Source: Lucinisca nassula
Taxonomy: Eukaryota > Mollusca > Bivalvia > Lucinida > Lucinidae
NCBI GenBank assembly: GCA_963580285.1
Contig: OY757019.1
Location: forward strand, 67,509,076-67,573,075
Direction of reading: 5' to 3'
Length of the DNA: 64,000 bases
A program made the position numbers and the translations under genes. Below are positions 49,591-62,016 of the stretch, one piece after another (within the stretch, counting starts at the first letter, position 1; each line of letters starts with the position of its first letter). The notes under the pieces are model-generated. The model saw nothing but the letters and a program-made list of their open reading frames with translations. It did not search any database and was not told the DNA's origin.

Positions 49591-51303
49591 TATAAGTTTC
49601 AGAAAGATCCGATCAAAACTGAAGGGGCGACATTGATGACAAGGTCAAAAATCAACATTTTCAGCAATCAAAGGGGCCTAACTCTATGATAAATAGACCA
49701 TCTTGGCCGGTATTCGACCTCATCCGAGGTTTTATCCCCAGCCACCTTACATATAAGTTTCAGAAAGATCCGATCAAAACTGAAACGGCTACGGTGATGA
49801 CAAGGTAAAAAATTCATCATTTTTAGCAATCAAAGGGACATTACTCTGTGATAAATGGACCAACTTGGCTGGTTTTCGAACTCATCCGAGGTTTTATCCC
49901 TAGCCACTTTACATATAAGTTTCAGAAAGATTCGATCAACAAGGTAAAAAATCAGCATTTTCAGCAATCAAAGGGACGTTATTCTATGATAAATGAGCCG
50001 ACTTGGCCGGTTTTCAAACTCATCCGAGGATTTTTATCTCCAGCCACCTTATATATAAGTTTCAGAAAGATCCGGTCAAAACTGAAGGGGCTACGGTGAT
50101 GACAAGCATTTTTTTCATTGAAAATCTATTGGACCTTGTGATTGCCATAGCAGCCAAAGTTTTCATGCGATTAAAAAAAAAAATATTATGTCATCAATGC
50201 CCCATGAGAGGCATGCTACAGATGAGAAATGATTGAGATCAGCCTGCAGGCTGCAGAGATATGCTGCTCAAGAGTGTGGACGGACGGACAACCAACTATA
50301 CTATAAGCTCCCCTGAAGCCTTCGGCCCAGGTGAGCTAAAAATCGGCATTTTCAGTAATCAAAGGGACATAACTCTATGATTATTGGGCCTACTTGGCCG
50401 GTATTCAAACTCGTGCGAGGTTTTATCCCCCGCCACCTTACATATAAGTTTCAGAAAAATCCATAAAAACTTAATGGGCTACGGTGATGACAAGTACAAA
50501 AATCAGCATTTTCAGCCATCAAAGGGCCGTTACTCTATGATAAATGGGCCGACTTGGCCGGTATTCAAACTTATACAAGGTTTTATCCCCTGCACCTAAC
50601 ATATAAGTTTCAGAAAGATCCATTCAAAACTGAAAGGGCTACATTGATGACAAGGTCAAAAATCGGCATTTTCAGCCATCAAAGGGACATTACTCTATGA
50701 TAAATGGGCCGACTTGGCCGGTATTCAAACTCATCAGAGGTTTTATCCCCAGCCACCTTACATATAAGTTTCAGAAAGATCCAATCAAAACTGAAAGGGC
50801 TACGTTGATGACAAGGTCAAAAATCGGCATTTTCAACAATCAAAGGGACGTTACTCTACGATACATGGGCCCGCTTGACCGGTATTCAAACTCAATCGAG
50901 GGTTTATCCCCAGCCACCTTACATATAAGTTTCAGAAAAATCAGATCAAAACTGAATTGGCTATGTGATGACAAGGTAAAAAACCGGCATTTTCTGCCAT
51001 CAAAGGGACGTTACTCTATGATGAATGGGCTGACTTGGCTGGTTTTCGAACTCATCCGAGGTTTCATCTCGATCAACCTTACATATAAGTTTCAGAAAGT
51101 TCAAATCAAAACAGAAGGGGCTACGGTGATGACAAGGTAAAAAATCGGCATTTTGAGATTTTATCCCCAGCCACCTTACATTATAAGTTTCAGAAAGATC
51201 CAATCAAAACTGAAGGCGCTACAGTGATGACACGCATTTTCCCATTGTAATTCTATGGGACCTTGTGGTTGCCATTGCAACCAAAGTTTTCGTGCGATTT
51301 CTA

Positions 51304-54300
51304 AACAAGGGGGTCATGATGGCCCTGGATCGCTCACCTGATCCATAGAGCAACAAGTGTGCCCCAGGGAGGGCCATTATTGGCCCAAGGGCTTTAATGT
51401 GCATAATGTTGAGGGAGGTCTTAAAGGTGAAGCTTCATACCAAACATCAACAAAGGCTATAATTTGAACAATCTTGGCAAAGGTTCACTAGATTAAGTTA
51501 CACACCAAATATCAAAAACCTGGGCCTTGCGGTTTCAGAGAAGATTTTTTTAAAGATATTCCCTACATAAGCCTATCCACCAGGGCTATATAAGTCTATG
51601 TAAAACCAAAGGGCCCCGGGGTGGGGGCATTTGTGGCCCCAGGGCTATAATTTGAACAATCTTGGTAGAGGTTCACTAGATGAAGCTCCATACCAAATAT
51701 CAAAGACCTGGGCCTTGCAGTTTCAGAGAAGAAGATTTTTAAAAATTTCCCTTTATAAGTCTATGTAAAACCAAAGGGTCTCTGGGTGGCGACATATTTG
51801 GCCCCAGGGCTATAATTTGAACAGTATTGGTAGAGGTTCACTAAATGACACTTCATACCAAATATCAAAGACCTGGGCCTTCTGGTTTCAGACAAAAAGA
51901 TTTTTAAAGGTTTTCCCTATAAAAGCCTATGTAAAACCAGTGGGCCCTGGCGCGGGGGCGTTTTTGGCCCCAGGGTTATAATTTGAACAATCTTGGTAGC
52001 GGTCCACTTGACGAAGCTACTTACCAAATATTAAAGACCTGGGCCTTCTGGTGTCAGACAAGAAGATTTTTAAAGGTTTTCCATATATAAGCCTATGTAA
52101 AACCAGTGGGCCCCGGGCAGAGCTGTTTTTGGCACAAGGGCTATAATTTGAACAATCTTGGTAGAGGTCCACTAGATGAAGCTACATACCAAATATCAAA
52201 GACCTCGGCCTTCTGGTTTCAGACGAGAAGATTTTTAAAGGTTTTCCCTATAAAAGCCTAAGTAAAACCAATGGGCCATGGCGCGGGGGCGTTTTTGGCC
52301 CCAGGGCTATTATTTGAACAATCTTGGTAGCGGTCCACTTGACAAAGCTACTTACAAAATATCATAGACCTGGGCCTTCTGGTTACAGACAAGAAGATTT
52401 TTAAAGGTTTTCCCATTATAAGCCTATGTAAAACCAGTGGGCCCCGGGGCGGGGCCAGTTTTGGCCCCCAGGGCTATAATTTGAACAGTCTTGGTAGAGG
52501 TCCACTATATGAAGCTTCATACCAAATATCAAAGACCTGGGTCTTCTGGTTTCAGACAAGAAGAATTTTTTTAAGGTTTTCCATATATACGCCTATATAA
52601 AACCAGTGGGCCCCGGGGCGGAGCTGTTTTTGGCACCAGGGCTATAATTTGAACAATCTTGGAAGGGGTCCACTAGACGAAGCTACATACCAAATATCAA
52701 AGACCTGGGCCTTCTGGTTTCAGACAAGAAGATTTTTAAAGGTTTTCCCTATATAAGCCTATGTAAAACCAGTTGGCCCCTTGGCGAGCAGTTTTTGGCC
52801 ATAGGGCTATTAATCCATCCACTGGTTAACAGGAGAAGCTCTGGTGGCCATTTTGATCACCCGGGCGGAAAAGTATGAGCAATTTGGTAGAGGGTCACCA
52901 AACAAACATTCCTGTGAAATAATTTAAAAATCCATCCACTGGTTAAGGAGAAGAAGTCGTTTTAAGGTTTTTCTAATTTTAGCTTTTGCGGCCATTTTGT
53001 TCACCAAAGCGGTATAGGTTCACCAAAGGAACATTCCTGTGTTATAATTTCAAAATCCATCCACTGGTTAAGGAGAAGAAGTTGTTTAAAGGTTTTTCTA
53101 TTTTGAGCTCTGGCGGCCATTCTGTTCACCCGACCGGAACGGTTGAGCAATTTTGGTAGAGGGTCACCCAAGGAACATTCCAGTAAAATAATTTAAAAAT
53201 CCATCCACTGGTTAAGTAGAAATAGTCATTTAAACGTTATTCTATTTTTAGCTCTGGTGGCCATCTTGTTCATCCGAGCGGAACGGTTTGAGCAATTTTG
53301 GTAGAGGGTCACCCAAGGAACATTCCTGTGAATTAATTTAAAAATCCATCCAATAGTTAAGGAGAAGAAGTCGTTTAAAGGTTTTTCTATTTTTATCTCT
53401 GGACGCCATCTTGTTCACCCGAGCGGAACGGTTTGAGCAATTTTGGTAGAGGGTCACCCAAGGAACATTCCTGTGAAGTAATTTCGAAATCCATCCACAG
53501 GTTAAGGAGAGGAAGTCCTTTAAAGGGTTTTCTAATTCAAGCTCTGGTGGCCATTTTGTTCATCCACGTGGAACGGTTTGAGCAATTTTAGTAGAGGGGC
53601 ACCCAAGGAACATTCCTGTGCTGTAATTTCAAAATCCACTGGTTTAGGAGAAGAAGTTGTTTAAAGTTTTTTCTATTTTTAGCTCTGGCGGCCATTTAAT
53701 TCACCCGAGTGGAATGGTTTGAGCAATTTTGGTAGGAGGTCATCCAAGGAACATTCCTGTGAAATAATTTCAAAATCCATCCACTGGTTAAGGAGAAGAA
53801 GTCGTTTAAAGGTTTTTTCTATTTTTAGCTCTTTTCCATTCTGTTCACGCGACTGGAACGGTTTGGGCAAATTTGGTAGAGGGTCACCCAAGGAACATTC
53901 CTGTGAAATAATTTCGAAATCCATCCACTGGTTAAGGAGAAGAAGTCCTTTAAAGGATTTTCTAATTTTAGCTCTGGCAGCCAATTTGTTCATCTGAGCG
54001 GAACGGTTTGAGCAATTCTAGTAGAGGGTCACCCAAGGAACATTCCTGTGAAATAATTTCGAAATCCATCCACTGGTTAAGGAGAAGTCCTTTAAAGGAT
54101 TTTCTAATTTTAGCTCTGGCAGCCATTTTGTTCATCTGAGCAGAATGGTTTGAGCAATTTTAGTAGAGGGGCACCCAAGGAAGATTCCTGTGCAATAATT
54201 TCAAAATCCATCTACTGGTTAAGGAGAAGAAGTTGTTTAAAGGTTTTTCTATTTTTAGCTCTGGTGGCCATTTTATTTACCCGAGCGGAACGGTTTGAGC

Positions 54301-54624
54301 AATTTCGGTAGGTCATCCAAGGAACATTCCTGTGAAATAATTTCAAAATCCATCCACTGGTTAAGCAGGAGAAGTCGTTTAAAGGTTTTTCTATTTTTAG
54401 CTCTGGTGGCCATCTTGTTCAACTGAGCGGAACATTTTGAGCAATTTTGGTAGAGGATCACCCAAGGCGCATTCCTGTGAAATTAGATCAAAATATGTCC
54501 AGCAGTTTTGGAGAAGAAGTTGTTTAAAGCAAAAGTTGAAGACAGACGCATGGACGACAGACAACGGACAAAGACCGATCGATCCCTAAAGCTCACCTTG
54601 AGCACTTCGTGCTCAGGTGAGCTA
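51304..54624 (+). mobile_element. HINE-like element, family 4 type, nested in an array tail
   Basis: The head is AAACAAGGGGGTCATGATGG with GCTCACCTG. Core 1 is the 155-165 bp unit of 29,422-31,381 (GGGCTATAATTTGAACAATC, about 9 units). Core 2 is another unit of about 165 bp (CCATTTTGTTCACCCGAGCG ... GTCACCCAAGGAACATTCCT, about 10 units, 52,815-54,480). The end is AGACGCATGGACGACAGAC, then a hairpin with TTGAGCACTTCGTGCTCAGG at its tip and GAGCTAAA. The sequence on both sides (GCGATTTCT and AAAGTTTATGTCATCAATGC) is one interrupted tail. Confidence 0.88.
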
Positions 54625-54796
54625 AAAAAGTTTATGTCATCAATGCCCCACCAGAGGCATGCTACAGGTGAGAAATGATTGAGATCAGCCTGCAAGCTGC
54701 AGAGATTCAGCTGCTCAAAAGTGTGGACGGACGGACGACGGAGGACCCACTATACTATAAGCTCACCTGGAGCCTTCGGCCCAGGTGAGCTAAAAA
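54625..54796 (+). repeat. Rest of the interrupted array tail
   Basis: It continues from 51,303: AAGTTTATGTCATCAATGCC, the GGATCAGCCTGCA-like block, GGACGGACGACGGAGGACCC and the end hairpin (54,760-54,791) before AAAAA. It marks the right end of the 44.5-54.8 kb array complex. Confidence 0.88.
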
Positions 54797-55850
54797 CAAC
54801 AAACAAACAAGATGTATTTGTGAAACACTGATGCCCCGGGACAGCGCATGTTAAAGTGAATGACCACCATTATAATATAATAACTTCATTTGCAAGAATA
54901 AGTTACTGTAATGATTAATCTCTGCCTTTTTGTACCAATTGAAATCTGCACAATTAATGGTTTCCGTGAAGCCTTCTGGCAGCGGCGATATTTTCCCCAA
55001 GGTAAACTAAATGTTTCCAAGCATTCAACTTGTTTGCTAAAATCCTGACCTCATTGAGAAAAATTGAAGCTCTATGTCTCTCTATGTAGCTACTAAAGGA
55101 GAAGTAATGAGGCTCTCTAATCAGGTTGCATTCTCAAAAATCCTTAAATAGTCTATCAGTTCAGGATCTTACATACAAGCTTCATTATGTCACTGGATGA
55201 AAATAAAGACTTTGCAGACAGTTTTCCTGAGTTTGGTGCTATTGGTTTCATTGGGTGGCATTCATCTCAATGTCGGGTAAAAGTCCCACAAAATTGAAAG
55301 CAGCATCTCCAAAATGCCCTAAATAGTTGTGATGGGAATGTCAAACAAACAAACCTGTTCTACCTTAAATTTCCTACAAAACAATTGTATTCTGTAATCC
55401 TTGTCTGATCTACAGTTAATCACTTTTTTATTCCAGACCTTGTATTTACAGCTCCTACACCTGTACACTATTAGCATAATGGACTTTACGTGAAAATGAA
55501 AACATAAATTACAGGTACTCAAAGGAATTGCCTCAGTCAGGGCGTCAAGTGATATTAGGAGTCAAAAATATAGGTAAGGTCCAGAAATATAGCTATCTAG
55601 CAGCCAGAAATATAGGATATTATAGGTTGCCTACACTGAAGAAAACAAGCCAGATTTGTATTTTTCCACCACCACCACCACCTCCCAGCTCTCTCTTTTA
55701 ATAATAATACAACATATAGAAATAGATAAGGTGGTCAGCTGGTTATAATTAAGGAAAAAATCTTTAATAAATCTCCATAAAAATCAGTCCTTAGTAGATG
55801 ATTCTAATGCCCTCAATGTATGTTTTATGCAGAACTGAGTGATCTACTTA
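54797..55850. other. No gene; one SINE-like 3' domain
   Basis: Mostly unique AT-rich sequence. The part 55,240-55,355 (TTTCATTGGGTGGCATTCAT, CTCAATGTCGGGTAAAAGTC) repeats 36,265-36,400. A CCACCA run is at about 55,665-55,682. AGATAAGGTGGT at about 55,724-55,735 is mirrored by ACCACCTTATCT at 57,077-57,088, so an older inverted-repeat element may enclose the next one. Confidence 0.55.
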
Positions 55851-57060
55851 CCGTATTCGGGTGTGTACTACCCGCATTTGCGTACTACCCGCACCCCCCT
55901 TTTTTAGCCAAAATCTGGGGAAAAACTGTTATTCTGTAGTATTACCCGCATGAAATATTTGCTGAAATTTTGGTGGGTGCGTAAGTGAGAAAAAGTAAGA
56001 ATTTGGCCAGTTTTTGTAACACACAACGGAACGCGCGATTGTCTTCAAAAGGCGGGAAAATGCACGTGCGTGCGAGTATCACCAGAATGCATGTATTTTA
56101 TACTAAAACGTTGAAAAAACTTAACCTGTTCACCCTTGTTATTTATTTATTAACCAATATATACCCAGCGGCCCTTTTGGGGGGACATCGGCAAACAGTG
56201 CAGTCCCAGATCAGACACCGCAGAAAGAAACCGCAGACGTCCGATTTGGATTTACACTGTTTGATGATTTATAACGGTTCAATTATGACACTATTGTTAA
56301 TCCCGGTCGTATAATTGCCACCCTGCGGTGCGTGTCAATAAGGTGTGAAAATATGGTCAAGTTATGTTTATTCACCAATCAATAATTTAATCCACAATCA
56401 ATGTGAAAATGATTTAATTGCTCCTAAGACGAGTTGCTAAATCTTACGGTAGATTTGTGTATATTCTAATATCTCGTGAATGGTTATGTTTTGGCGCCAA
56501 AATGTCGAACGCTTTAATTTATGTAAACACATCTGTATGCTGTTGTTGGTTATTGACACGGAGCTTCCGAGCTATCGACTATTTTTACCGTTTCCAAACA
56601 TTTTTTTAATGAAAGAGATACACCGCATTAAAATAAAACAATAGACACGTGTGTCGTTGCTGGGGTTCCGATGACGTCATTCACCGATCGCGTGCAGAAA
56701 AATTGTAGCGGTAGTTTGTGGGCGGCGTTTTGGATGCCGGAAAACTTTGATGTTAGCATTGAACTTGCTTGTTTATTTCGTTTAAAATCAGAGTTTTAAG
56801 AATAATAAGCACCAAATCGGGCTTGCTAGTAATGAATATTGTTTTATTACTCATGTGTAAGTAAAATTGAGTCGACAATTAACGTTATTTATGTCGGGAA
56901 TCGTAAAGGGATAGAGCATAACATTGAGATGCATCGTATTTTCAGCTGACAAAAGTAAAAAAAAAACGGTCCAAAAATAATTCGGACGGATTACCCGCAC
57001 CCTGAACTTGGGCCTATCATTTGAGGAAAAAAACTGCGGGTAGTACACACCCGAATACGG
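55851..57060. mobile_element. TIR transposon, TA-flanked, 1,210 bp, non-autonomous
   Basis: Perfect 26-bp terminal inverted repeats (55,851-55,876 and 57,035-57,060, starting CCGTATTCGGGTG and ending ACCCGCA) are flanked by TA. The inside has a 109-codon chance ORF without similarity and a snap-back palindrome (56,189-56,265). The TA target and this end type suggest a Tc1/mariner/pogo relative (inference). No transposase remains. Confidence 0.85.
56189..56265. repeat. Snap-back palindrome inside the TIR element
   Basis: GCAAACAGTGCAGTCCCAGA at the left pairs imperfectly with TTGGATTTACACTGTTTG at the right. It belongs to the GCAAACAGTG family listed at 22,612. Confidence 0.75.
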
Positions 57061-57172
57061 TAAATATCATCAGATAACCACCTTATCTATTTCTTGGAAC
57101 AGAGATAACAAAACCCAACTGTGTCTATCTGACAATTTAGGCAGAGTCAAAACATGGGACATTCTTCCCTTT

Positions 57173-57530
57173 AAACAAGAGGGCCTTGAAGGCCCTGGAT
57201 TGCTCATGTGATCCATAGTGTGACAAGTAGGCCCCATGGAGGGTCCATTTTTGGTCCCAGGGCTATAATTTATACAATCTTGGTCAAGGTCCACTATACA
57301 AAGCCTCATACCAAATATCAAAGCCTGAGCCTTCAAAAGATTTTTTAAGGTTTTCCCTATATAGGTAAGCCTATGTAAAACATGTGGGCCCTGGGGCAGA
57401 GCCAGTTTTGGCCCTAGGACTATAATTTGAACAATCTTGGTAGAAACCCACTAGATGAAGCTTCATACCAAATATCAAAGACTTGGGCCTTCTGGTTTCA
57501 AACAAGAAGATTTTTAAAGGTTTTTTTCTT
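57173..57530 (+). mobile_element. HINE-like element, family 4 type, truncated
   Basis: The head AACAAGAGGGCCTTGAAGGC forms a perfect hairpin (GAGGGCCTTGAAGGCCCT). Two core units (GGGCTATAATTTATACAATC ...) follow and then core similarity stops in a TTTTT run. No microsatellite or 3' hairpin is present. Confidence 0.75.
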
Positions 57531-59484
57531 ATTTTCTGCTATTTTTGTTTGCTGTGGCAATCACCCGAAAAAATCAGACATGATTCCGCATGGAGTCTTT
57601 TCCACAGAAATCATGGTGGAACTCTTTTTTCCTGTCTGACTCTAGCAGTACAAGGAATTTGGTTACAGATTCCACAAGGAAAATGGACAGATTGTAACAG
57701 AAATTCTGCATGAAAATGTTAATCAAATTTCTGTTTAAAAGTCTGGGAAGAAAACAGAGCATAATCACTTCCTGAAACATAACATTTTGGTGGGAGCACA
57801 TCCAAAGGCATCAGGGATGATGGCTAGCTTTGTGTGTTGCTGTACAACAAGTACAAAGCTGTTCTAAGGATTTACAACTATATTTTGGAAGACACTGTGA
57901 GTTACTTTTAGTATTTTAGATTAACAGTGTTTAAAATTGATTAAATGCTTAGCTAGTGGGGTGTCAAAAGTTTTATGTTTGCAAACTGCAAAGATTGCAC
58001 CCCAACCACATATTTATGTATGTGTTGGCAGACTGAAGTTATTAGATCACAATGAATCTTTGGAAAGCCAAGGATTCAAATTCAATAGTTACATGAACAC
58101 CGTGTAGCATGGACTCCGGAACTTGTTACTGAAAAGTACCAGCGAAATCAATATTTATCGCAAGCATGGCACACAGTAAGGTAGGTAAAAAGCTGTTTAC
58201 AGGTTTCTACAGCATTCTGCCATTTAAAGCAAAATGGATATGTGTCGGAGAGATATCTAGCTCATGCCTGCTTTCATGATTCTGATAACATCTCACTGGA
58301 AATCGCTAAACAAACTGAAATATTGACAGCTGGTACCAAGAACAAATAATCTTTTTCGTGGAAAGTACTGGTTTTTGCTTTGATTCAAGACCACTGGCCT
58401 TCTTTTTTCCATGCCGGAACATTCAGAAGGTTAGAAAAGTTGTTGTGTATAAGTTTTAATTGAAAGGTTCGCTTTATGCTGCAGTTTTCTTTCAGTAAAC
58501 ACAAAACAAAGGAGTACGGCAACTTGGATTTTTAAGTACGGCAACTTGGGGAAAATGCTGAATTAACAGTACGGCAACTTGTATCACAAAATTGCCACTG
58601 GAAATTACTGACATCATTTTAACATCGTTGTGAACGAACAACCATGCTTATTATCATGTTTGGTTTCATCACTCAGCCAGGGATTGTTTCTAATGCTAGT
58701 ACTGATCGTAAACCAATCTATTTGTGCATGTAACAGCTGAAGTTGTGAAATATACACCAGGGCCTTATTTCCTCTTGAGAATTATTTGTCATTGCTTTTG
58801 CTTTCTTTTACTACTGTAAATACTTAGGAAATAATGTAGAAACAAAGTCTGCCCCCTTTTAACGGAACTTTACCTTCTTGAAATGAAGTTTATTATATTC
58901 TTTTCTACGAAATAAAGTGCCTTCTTAATGTGCTCAAATAGTTTCTACGTCGTTCTTGTGATAGTTATTTTATGTTATTATGTATTTATTCCTTTTGCGA
59001 AAGAGACTTTATTTTAACGAAGGTCCTGGTGTATACATGCTATACTCCAGTTATTTTAAATGATGACTGCGGCTATTATTTGTTCGCTTGTTTGCATTCC
59101 GAAAACATGCCTATTCAAATATATTGAACAATTTTCCGACAAAAATTGAAAATTTTCAGATAAAAAAATCTGATATTTTACATATTGCAGTTCAGAACAT
59201 ATAGTGTGGGCACTGTTTTTGGACAGAAATGCGAAACATAATGTAAACCCCTAAAAACCTCAGTTTTAAGTAATCAATAAAATTGAGGTTTATGGCGGTC
59301 AAAATTGTATAGGCATGTTTTCATGCTGGTCTTCCGTAAGTCTTTTGAAATCGCATTCTATGTTATGGATAATGTTTTTTTTATTATTATTATTATTATT
59401 TTCGAAATGGACGGACACGAAAGTGCCTGCATGTTGCATTCTTCATCTTGAATATTCTATCTATTTCACATTTGTACAGTTAAG
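57531..59484. other. Longest stretch with no recognised repeat or gene
   Basis: About 1.9 kb of AT-rich, apparently unique DNA. All ORFs are short. Three phased copies of a 14-bp word (58,513-58,581) and an (ATT)n run (59,381-59,402) are the only structures seen. If host regulatory DNA exists in this window, this is the most likely place (inference). Confidence 0.5.
58513..58581 (+). repeat. Three copies of AGTACGGCAACTTG
   Basis: Exact copies at 58,513-58,526, 58,535-58,548 and 58,568-58,581, spaced 22 and 33 bp start to start, i.e. two and three helical turns. No other copy was noticed in the window. Confidence 0.85.
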
Positions 59485-59742
59485 CAACGACACAGACAAC
59501 AAAATAGAAGTGGAGGCACTGATCAGGAATCAATACAATTAACCAACAGCAACGACACAGACAACAAAATAGAAGTGGAGGCACTGCTCAGGAATCAATA
59601 CAATTAACCCACAGCCCCCAGCGGTGACAACAAAGGGAAAGAAACACAAACATGAAAAACCAGACTCTGATGGAAACATCAATAGCGGAAAGCCAAAGGA
59701 CAGTTACTTTCCCACAAATTGGCCAACTGGCTACTTATCTAA
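59485..59742 (-). mobile_element. Retroelement 3' region, inverted copy with 66-bp tandem start
   Basis: On the minus strand it matches the retroelement 3' region at 43,378-43,803 (TAGCCAGTTGGCCAATTTG, TTTCTTTCCCTTTG, TTAATTGTATTGATTCCTGA). The first 66 bp (AACGACACAGACAACAAAAT ...) occur twice in tandem (59,485-59,550 and 59,551-59,616). Confidence 0.8.
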
Positions 59743-60764
59743 AAGGTGGACTAGCGATGCTATAAATTACCGGTACCTTGATTTTATACAAGGTCAGCGA
59801 TAGTCAAATGGACAATAGCAAGCGGGAATCTTCTGTAATTAGTAACTTTTGCTTGAATGTGTGCAGGATGACTGCGTTGTTAGTGTTAAATGAATATGAA
59901 TGTTGAGACTAAAAGTATGAAAGTGAAATGAAGAAAGGTGATGGTGTTAAATGTTAACAATAGATTAGGTAAAAGCAGGTTAAAACAGGTATGCTGTATT
60001 CATGGCAACTTCTGACCAAGAGGCCGGACTCCCACGCTGAACTTAGTTAATGCAGGCATCAAAATAATATTGTGAGTATATCTGTTCCATTGCCATACAT
60101 GTAACAATTAACGTGATACGAGTGGGTGGCTCATGCTGTGACGCGTGTTTCGATTGGTTGCTAGAAATAAGGGGAGGGAGATACTGCAACTATGCCATGA
60201 ATAATTTTATATAAATAAATGAGGCAGGCAAGTGACCTTCTCTGCTGCAAGGAGTACTAGCCAAGATAAGGCTGCATGTCGTAGGTTAAATAATTGTTCA
60301 GAGCCAAGTGGATGGCTTAACGCTACATCATTTCGAGTTAATGGGCATAGGAGTGTGTGCATAGGCTCCATACTGTGCAGACGTATTCAAGTGTTGACGG
60401 AATACTGTCTTGTATGCTGCTTCCCGAACGCAGTTTTATTTTGTTCTGATATTAGATAAATAAAACAAAGGACTTAATTAGCAGTTTAAGAGATTCTATC
60501 GACATGTATGTTGACGTTCATGTTGGTGGATAGATCGAAACCTAAGTACCTTGCAGATGAAACAATTTCGAGGGCATGATTATGCAGTATATATGGTGTA
60601 GGGGTTGGAGTTCTTGGCCAGGTTATGTGCAAAACTTGAACTTTCTATGTTTGAATTCCATGTCCCAGTGAGATTCTTATGATTGGACGGTCTAAGTCCC
60701 TCTAGGGGGTGGGGTGTGTGTGTGTGGGGGGGGGGGCTTGGTAATCGGACAGGTCGTTTAGGTG
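59743..60764. other. No gene; one segment shared with 19.5 kb
   Basis: 59,753-59,850 resembles 19,525-19,615. The rest is non-coding. A GT/G run lies at 60,710-60,738. The 75-codon ORF at 60,232-60,459 has no recognisable similarity. Confidence 0.5.
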
Positions 60765-61895
60765 TTTAGGTATAATAACAATAACAAGGTGCCTAGAACT
60801 GATCCTTGCGGTACACTTGAAGTAACTGGAACCTCATCTGAGGGCTCACCTTCAAGTTCAACTGCCTGACCTCTCCCAATCAGAAAAGACTTAACCGACT
60901 GGATAGTTAATCCATGTTACTGTTTCGATGTACCTGTAGCTTGCGAAAGAGCTTCAGGTGATTCACCTAGCCAAAAGCCTTGCTAAACCCAATATAAGAA
61001 CTATTTGTTGACCATTTAATCATGATCTGACAAGGTCATAAAGAAGCTGAAAAACATGGGTGTCACAAGATCTGCACTCCAAGGAAGTTAAGGATTTCGC
61101 GATCATAAGGTATGTCCAAATCAAATCAAATCGAATTTACTTCTCTCCGGTTATACAATATGATAACATGAGAACCAAAACGTTGTACAAACATACGGTT
61201 TCACGGCGGCACAATGTCACAGAGAAAAGATGTAGGACATAAACTTTAATCCTTCTAAATGCCAGGTCCTTCATGTTACCCGACGTAAGAACCCCATCCC
61301 AAATGTGTACCTCTTGCATGGCACCAGAAGTAACTTGGGGTCACCATCTCTGATGATCTAAACAGCAGCCCCCACATTGACAACATAACTACGAAAGCAA
61401 ATCAGACCCTTTGATTCTTGAAAAGAAACATTCGGGTCCATAATAAGGACCTGAAATCAGTTGCATATAAGACTCTTGTCAGGCCGCAGCTGGAGTATGC
61501 GTTCACTGTATGGTATCACCACACCGCCACTGACATATACAAAGTGAAAGCAGTCCAACGAAGGGCTGCCAGGTGGGCAACACATGACTATAGCTACACT
61601 TTAAGTGTTACAGCTATGCTGAAGGACCTAAATTGGCGCCCCCCCCCCTTAAACAACGCCGCATTGATAACCGTCTTGCCATGATGTATAAGACCACTTA
61701 TGATCTCATCATCAATACTAGACCATCAGCCCCCAATCACCCCCTTGCATACAGACAGATTTACACCCTCACAGACTACTACAAGTACACCTTCTTTCCG
61801 TGGACTATTATTCACTGGAATGCTCTACCTGCCTATGTTGTAGCGCTTCCTACTCTGGCTCAGTTTAGCAGTGCTGAATTAGCCTGATGGCTCAT
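60765..61895 (+). pseudogene. LINE RT relic with inverted 5' part
   Basis: On the plus strand 61,225-61,890 encodes the C-terminal part of a non-LTR RT: FNPSKCQVLHVTRRK, NIRVHNKDLKSVAYKTLVRP, QRRAARWATHDY, and after a shift NRLAMMYKTTYDLI and YYKYTFFPWTIIHWNALPAY. On the minus strand 61,060-60,765 encodes earlier RT blocks, GFSKAFG, EGEPSDEVPVTSSVPQGSVLG. The two parts lie head to head. Twin priming during insertion produces this layout. Stops and frameshifts make it non-functional. The clade was not assigned. Confidence 0.8.
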
Positions 61896-62016
61896 GCTTC
61901 TCCTTAAAAGACCCAATTCTGTTTTTATCTTTTAACTGTACTAACACTAGGTAAATATAGGTAACTTGACGCCCTGCTCAGTGAGTACCCTAAATCTATG
62001 CTTCAAACTGAATTAA

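Larger units (their letters stand above)
48157..51303 (+). repeat. Satellite array, continued, with one more tail
   Basis: More 157-bp units, split by the mariner at 48,263-49,590. A complete tail ends at hairpin 50,306-50,337. Further units follow and then the first part of another tail (51,233-51,303), which is cut by the insertion at 51,304 and resumes at 54,625. Confidence 0.88.

Noticed and set aside
49848..51203. ORFs of 60-150 codons with GPTWPVFELIRGF-type repeats
   Set aside because: They are chance frames through the satellite unit; the same peptide appears wherever the array lies in that phase.
55985..56314. 109-codon ORF as the transposase of the 1.2-kb TIR element
   Set aside because: It has no catalytic motif and runs through the snap-back palindrome.
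60232..60459. 75-codon ORF as a host gene
   Set aside because: No recognisable similarity and no splice or poly(A) context; compatible with chance.
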